From NCBI GenBank assembly GCA_937936325.1, contig CALGWV010000025.1, positions 1 to 33,111 of the forward strand: a DNA stretch of 33,111 bases, in the 5' to 3' direction. The notes under the pieces were generated by a model, which had not been told where the DNA came from, did no database searches, and worked only from the letters and a program-made list of their open reading frames with translations. The position numbers were made by a program, and so were the translations under genes. Shown here one piece after another: positions 28,037-33,111 of this stretch; the first letter of the stretch is position 1; the number at the start of each line of letters is the position of its first letter. This stretch comes from an uncultured Bdellovibrionales bacterium. GTDB taxonomy: Bacteria > Bdellovibrionota > Bdellovibrionia > Bdellovibrionales > UBA1609.

Positions 28037-30397
28037 ATGTCGAACAAACCTAAAAACAACCTTGAAATCCCAGAACAGCTCCCTTTACTCCCAGTGAGAG
28101 ATATGGTTGTTTTCCCTTATATGATTCTCCCGCTTTATGTAGGGCGTGGGTCCTCAATAAAAGCTGTAGAAAAATCATTAGCGAGCCATCGCCTCATATT
28201 TCTAGCATCTCAGGTTGAAATGAGCGAAGAAGACCCTTCTGATCAATCTATATATAAAGTCGGCACGGTGGCCATGATCATGAGAATGAGAAAGCTTTCT
28301 GATGGTCGTGTAAAAATTCTTATCCAAGGTGTATCAAAAGCTTTGATTAAAAGCTTTCATAGTCAAAATCCATTTTTTGAAGTGAATATTGATAAAATCG
28401 AAGACGCCGTAGACGAGAACCTTTCTAGCGAAACTAAAGACCTCATGAGTGTTTGTCGCCAAAAGCTGGAAAAACTCATTAACCTGGGCCGACTTCTTTC
28501 TCCAGACATTCTTTTAGTTCTTGATGATGTGAAAAATCCTGGACGATTGGCGGATCTCATCATCTCTAATTTGGGACTTAGCGTAAAGGAATGTCAGAAC
28601 ATTCTTGAGTCCCAAGATCATGTTGAAAGGCTCAAGCTTGTGGATGCTGTTCTCACAAAAGAAATTCTAGATTTTGAAAAGAACCCTAACAAAAATTCAT
28701 CTCAAGACTCTGGCCAACGTGAGTATTTTTTAAGAGAACAGATGCGTGCCATAAAGGGTGAGTTAGGAGAAACACCAGATCCTAAAGCCAGTGAAATTGA
28801 AGACTATAAAAAGAAGATTTCAGACACCCTCTTTCCTGAAGACGTTCAAAAAGAAGTTGTAAAGCAACTTGCACGCCTTGAAAGAATGCACCCAGATTCA
28901 AGTGAATCTTCTATGATTCGCAACTATCTTGATTGGATGGTAGACCTCCCTTGGGGAATTAAAACTGAAGACAACATTGATATTAAAGAGGCAGATCAGA
29001 TTTTAAATTCAGATCATTATGGCCTCGAAAAGGTGAAAGAACGTATCTTAGAATACCTTGCGGTCAGACAACTCAAGAGTGAGGCTAAAGGCCCCATTCT
29101 TTGTTTCTGTGGGCCTCCAGGGGTTGGTAAGACTTCTTTAGGTAAAAGCATAGCAAAGGCCATGGGCCGCAAATATGAGCGCCTGGCTTTAGGTGGACTT
29201 AAAGATGAAGCCGAGATCAGAGGGCATCGAAGAACTTATGTTGGCGCTATGCCAGGAAAAATCATCCAAGCCGTTAAAAATTCAGGTTCAAATAATCCAG
29301 TTATTGTTTTAGATGAAATTGATAAGCTAGGCTCAGACTTTAGAGGCGACCCTAGTTCGGCTATGTTAGAAGTCCTAGATCCTCAACAAAATAAAAACTT
29401 TAAAGACAACTACCTAAGCGTCGACTTTGATCTCTCCGGTGTGCTTTTTATTGCCACAGCTAATGTTCTAGATAATATTCCACCCGCCCTTAGAGACCGA
29501 ATGGAACTGATCTCAATTTCTGGATATACTGAAAACGATAAGCTTCTCATCGCTAAAGCTCATTTAATTAAAAGGCAACTTGAAGGCAATGGACTCACTC
29601 CAGAGAATATTGAGTTCACCAATGATGGACTTGAAACACTTATTTCTGGCTATACCCGTGAAGCGGGTCTGCGAAACCTAGAGCGAGAGATTGGATCTGT
29701 TTGCCGAAAGGTGGCCAAAAACGTGGTTTTAGGCCTTAATGACAAAACAGTTGTGAACCGCAAAAAGATCTTTGAACTCATGGGTCCTCCTCGATTTATT
29801 AGAGAAGAGCATTTAAAAGTCCCAAAAACAGGTATCGTAACAGGTTTAGCCTGGACGCAGGCTGGTGGTGAAATACTTTATATTGAATCCATAGCTATAC
29901 CCGGAAAAGGAGAGTTCACAGTCACAGGACAGCTCGGAGATGTCATGAAAGAGTCGGCCTCTGCAGCACTTTCTTATGCTAAATCCAGTGTTCATAAGTG
30001 GGGCGTAAACTCTAACTGGTTTGATAACCATCATATCCATGTCCACCTTCCAGCTGGAGCCATTCCAAAAGATGGGCCTTCCGCTGGAGTCGCATTGTCC
30101 ACTTCTTTAATCAGTTTGATTACAGGACAGAATGTTCGAGGGGATGTGGCTATGACTGGCGAAATCACATTAACGGGACGAGTTCTTCCAGTGGGTGGCA
30201 TTCGAGAGAAAACCCTTGCTGCACTCACTCAAGGTATCAATACAGTTATTCTACCATTGCAAAACAAAAAGGACACTGAGGACATTCCTAAGGCTTTTAA
30301 AAAGAAAATAAATTTTATTTTCGTGGAACATATCGATGAAGTTCTACAAGTTGCTCTTGTGAAAGAAGATGACATGGGCCATGGACTTGCAGCCTAA
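28037..30397 (+). CDS. lon: ATP-dependent protease Lon
   Basis: 'GPPGVGKTSLGKSIAKAMGRKYERLALGGLKDEAEIRGHRRTYVGAMPGKIIQ'; Ser-Lys site 'PKDGPSAGVALSTSL'. Confidence 0.98.
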   Translation: MSNKPKNNLEIPEQLPLLPVRDMVVFPYMILPLYVGRGSSIKAVEKSLASHRLIFLASQVEMSEEDPSDQSIYKVGTVAMIMRMRKLSDGRVKILIQGVSKALIKSFHSQNPFFEVNIDKIEDAVDENLSSETKDLMSVCRQKLEKLINLGRLLSPDILLVLDDVKNPGRLADLIISNLGLSVKECQNILESQDHVERLKLVDAVLTKEILDFEKNPNKNSSQDSGQREYFLREQMRAIKGELGETPDPKASEIEDYKKKISDTLFPEDVQKEVVKQLARLERMHPDSSESSMIRNYLDWMVDLPWGIKTEDNIDIKEADQILNSDHYGLEKVKERILEYLAVRQLKSEAKGPILCFCGPPGVGKTSLGKSIAKAMGRKYERLALGGLKDEAEIRGHRRTYVGAMPGKIIQAVKNSGSNNPVIVLDEIDKLGSDFRGDPSSAMLEVLDPQQNKNFKDNYLSVDFDLSGVLFIATANVLDNIPPALRDRMELISISGYTENDKLLIAKAHLIKRQLEGNGLTPENIEFTNDGLETLISGYTREAGLRNLEREIGSVCRKVAKNVVLGLNDKTVVNRKKIFELMGPPRFIREEHLKVPKTGIVTGLAWTQAGGEILYIESIAIPGKGEFTVTGQLGDVMKESASAALSYAKSSVHKWGVNSNWFDNHHIHVHLPAGAIPKDGPSAGVALSTSLISLITGQNVRGDVAMTGEITLTGRVLPVGGIREKTLAALTQGINTVILPLQNKKDTEDIPKAFKKKINFIFVEHIDEVLQVALVKEDDMGHGLAA

Positions 30398-30445
30398 TAT
30401 CTAATTGCTTGCAAAGCTTCTTAAATTAAAGCCATCCTAATACAA

Positions 30446-30476
30446 AAAAAAGCCAGCATTTCATGCTGGCTTTTTT
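30446..30476. terminator. Bidirectional rho-independent terminator between convergent lon and ompA-family gene
   Basis: AAAAAAGCCAGCAT-TTC-ATGCTGGCTTTTTT. Confidence 0.95.
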
Positions 30477-30523
30477 AATTTGAGACCCTTCTTTGAAAAG
30501 GTCTTTGTTTTAATTATCCTAAA

Positions 30524-31939
30524 TTACTTTACGTTTACAGTCACACGACGATTAGCCTGACGGCCTGTTTTTGTCGCATTAGTATCTATAGGTTGAGCTT
30601 CTCCATAACCCATTGCACTCATACGGTTTCTTGCGATTCCATAAGTGTTAGCTAAATATTCTTTTGCAGCATTAGCTCTTCTTTGTGAAAGATCTAAGTT
30701 GTAAGAATCAGAACCCATTGAATCAGTATGTCCTTCAATAACTAGACCTTTATAAGCATTAGAGCTTGTGAAAGCACCCACTTGGTCCAACTGAGCTTTA
30801 CCAGCAGAAGTTAAAACAGCAGAGTTTGTTTTAAACTGGGCTGTAACATTGAAAGTTTTAATAGTTGGAGCGGCTTGAATGATTTCTTCAGTCACTTCTT
30901 CAACAACTGGGGCTGTAGGCATTGCAACAGTTTCTTCAACGACAGGGGCTTCTACTTTAGGCATAGCCACTGGCACTGGAGCTGCAGCATAACTTCCACC
31001 ACCCATGGTGTTGAAAGCTCCGGCTTCAAGGTCTCCACCCATTCTATAGGCAGCTCCTAAAAATACTCTCCAATCTGTATCAGCAGCATCAGCAAATACA
31101 CCCACAGTTGTACCTAATCCAATATCCAAAGCATTAGTAGCTGCAAAATTAAGACCTAAAAGAACTTCTGCTCCTTTTTGATCTAAGGCTCCACCGCTAA
31201 AATCAAAAAATTGATCCGCTGGTAAAGTAGCATAAAGCTCAGTCACACCTGTTACGCTATCAGTGATTCCAAAGTTAAAACCAGTTGAAGCTAAGATATG
31301 GTGCTCATCTCTAGTATCAGCAGCTGTTAACCCAGCATATCCTACACCCATTGTAGCAGGAGCAGCAGCAAAAACTGCATTTGAAGTCATATATCTATAA
31401 CCTAGGTTTAAACCCCATCTTACTGAGTCAGTTAAGGCTCTATCGTAAGCTAAAACAATAGCACCAGAGTAATCATCTCCATCACCAGCAAAAGGACTTT
31501 CAGCAAATCCATATCCAAAGTTTAAAATAACACCAAGGCCGCCGTTTTCGTCACCCATGATTTTATATTTTAAATTTGCATTTAAAAATGTAAAAGCATC
31601 ATCAGTGTATTTTCCACCCATGGCATCGTCATAATAAGCAATACCTTGTCCGGTTAAGCTTAAAGATAATCCATCCATAATTCCATATCCAACTCCGATT
31701 TGAGCATTCAAAAGATCATTCTCAAATGTTGATGGTGAATAATGAAGGTTCTTTGCAAAGTCAAAAAATAGACTCGCCTTAATTTGACCTTCAGGTAAAG
31801 TTCTAGACGAATGTGTTGTAAAGAAATCCAACTGACCTGGGGTCGGGTTGAAATACTGTGCATCACTTCCTACATAGTTTGCATTAGCCGTAAAAGGCGC
31901 AAACATCATTGCTACTACTAATAGTAAAGCTTTTCTCAT
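30524..31939 (-). CDS. OmpA-family outer membrane beta-barrel protein
   Basis: Signal peptide; C-terminal 'LVIEGHTDSMGSDSYNLDLSQRRANAAKEYLANTYGIARNRMSAMGYGEAQPI' OmpA peptidoglycan-binding motif. Confidence 0.94.
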   Translation of the reverse strand: MRKALLLVVAMMFAPFTANANYVGSDAQYFNPTPGQLDFFTTHSSRTLPEGQIKASLFFDFAKNLHYSPSTFENDLLNAQIGVGYGIMDGLSLSLTGQGIAYYDDAMGGKYTDDAFTFLNANLKYKIMGDENGGLGVILNFGYGFAESPFAGDGDDYSGAIVLAYDRALTDSVRWGLNLGYRYMTSNAVFAAAPATMGVGYAGLTAADTRDEHHILASTGFNFGITDSVTGVTELYATLPADQFFDFSGGALDQKGAEVLLGLNFAATNALDIGLGTTVGVFADAADTDWRVFLGAAYRMGGDLEAGAFNTMGGGSYAAAPVPVAMPKVEAPVVEETVAMPTAPVVEEVTEEIIQAAPTIKTFNVTAQFKTNSAVLTSAGKAQLDQVGAFTSSNAYKGLVIEGHTDSMGSDSYNLDLSQRRANAAKEYLANTYGIARNRMSAMGYGEAQPIDTNATKTGRQANRRVTVNVK

Positions 31940-32174
31940 ACTGTCTCCTTTTTAAATTAATAACTCTAATATTGGGCGCTTTTTATCTGTGTCTGTCAAG
32001 ACTCTTACGCGACTCATACAGTTTAGTCTTTTTGTTTACGCATGAATGCCACGGGGTATTATATTTTTTTTTAAATTCCCCCACCTCTACCTTAAACATA
32101 TGTAATTAGCTTAAATTTAAGCTTACAAACCTAAATAGAGATCTAATAGCTCTGTGTCGAATCCAAAGCACTTC

Positions 32175-32690
32175 CTAATAGTCTATAATTTGACGACTCT
32201 TTGATTGATTCGTAACTTCTTTTAATTCTGACTCATACACTTTATTCAATGTCTTTAAATCTACTATCTGCTCTTGAAGTTGCTGAATCATTTGGTCTTT
32301 AGTTTTTAGGTTCTGATCATAAGCAGACTTAAGCTCATCTAGAATTGGACTCTGGGGATTAAGAGCTCTCCTCTTTTCTAGATAAATGGCCTCATCATCC
32401 TCTGGATCAAAACGGTCCACTTCCGAAATTAAATCTGAAAGGGAAGGACCATCAAACTGAAGTCCAAAGTTGGGGTCTACAGACTCAGCTTTAAAATTTG
32501 AATTTGAACCCAAAAACGTCACAGGGACTTCGTGAATCAAGTTAGAGAGAGGTGTATCCTCAAGCCAATACTTCACACCATCAAAATCATGAAGAATTTC
32601 ACTTTTTTTAATCTTTCGACGAAGCGTAGAAACACTAACGCCATATTTGGCTGAGTATTCAGTTAAACTCAATTGATACGTAGAACTCAA
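32175..32690 (-). CDS. Hypothetical HTH protein with coiled-coil-like C-terminus (TTG start)
   Basis: 'LSLTEYSAKYGVSVSTLRRKIKKSEI' helix-turn-helix-like; heptad-rich C-terminal region. Confidence 0.6.
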   Translation of the reverse strand: MSSTYQLSLTEYSAKYGVSVSTLRRKIKKSEILHDFDGVKYWLEDTPLSNLIHEVPVTFLGSNSNFKAESVDPNFGLQFDGPSLSDLISEVDRFDPEDDEAIYLEKRRALNPQSPILDELKSAYDQNLKTKDQMIQQLQEQIVDLKTLNKVYESELKEVTNQSKSRQIIDY

Positions 32691-33111
32691 TGGAAACCTC
32701 GATATTCTTAATTCTAGTGGAAGAGCCTAGGCTTGTAAATCCTATCCTCTACACTCTGGACGCAATCGACTTTTTTATTTTTTTAGTATTTATCCTTATT
32801 GGCTTCACAGCGAATATATGGAAATATCGGATCATGATTCAAAAGACAGCCCTAGTTTTAAGTGGCGGTGGGGTTAAAGCCGCTGCATTTCATTTGGGAG
32901 TCAGCAAAGCTCTTATTGAACAAGGCTTTTCTATAAACTCACCCCAAGTTTCACCTGAGAAGGATATCCAACTTTTTGTAGGCTCAAGTGCAGGCTCGCT
33001 GATAGCTGCTCTTTTTGCTGCAGGCTATAGCCCAGCTGACTTGATTCAGATTTTAGATCTAGACCCCGAGTGCACCTCAGATAAAAGCTTAAAGTTCTCT
33101 CCAATTAAGTA
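32690..33111 (+). CDS. Patatin-like phospholipase, truncated by the right window edge
   Basis: Open frame from ATG 32690 (alternative ATG 32834) off the edge; 'TALVLSGGGVKAAAFHLGV' oxyanion glycine motif and 'FVGSSAGSLIAALFAAG' GxSxG. Confidence 0.85.
   Translation, partial: METSIFLILVEEPRLVNPILYTLDAIDFFIFLVFILIGFTANIWKYRIMIQKTALVLSGGGVKAAAFHLGVSKALIEQGFSINSPQVSPEKDIQLFVGSSAGSLIAALFAAGYSPADLIQILDLDPECTSDKSLKFSPIK

Overview
AT-rich chromosomal window, probably from a Bdellovibrionota-like or other deltaproteobacterial-type genome (inferred from gene content, not proven). Most of it is housekeeping: uppP, a CBS/CGL-type transsulfuration pair, tRNA-Phe(GAA), nagZ-like, paired 2-oxoacid dehydrogenase E1 beta/alpha, metG, a DnaQ-like exonuclease, an M16 protease, hemW-like, grpE, a dnaJ-family gene, an LpoA-like lipoprotein, lon and an OmpA-family porin. 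Accessory or less explained parts are: a lysine-repeat histone-H1-like gene; a degenerate TadB/TadC-like pair next to a kinase-like protein; and a TetR / secreted GNAT-like / secreted HEFGH metallopeptidase neighbourhood at 13.1-17.9 kb. The most unusual non-coding signals are: (1) two dispersed copies (about 3830-3918 and 9721-9816) of a possible small-RNA-like element sharing TTGAACGTC...GTATC...ATGTA...CACAT...TAAGTGGGCTTTTT; (2) a perfect 47-bp inverted repeat (9671-9717 / 9818-9864) enclosing the second copy; (3) an intergenic region upstream of lon (27523-27628) with mutually exclusive long hairpins. Everything was read by eye. No homology search, folding or promoter software was run.
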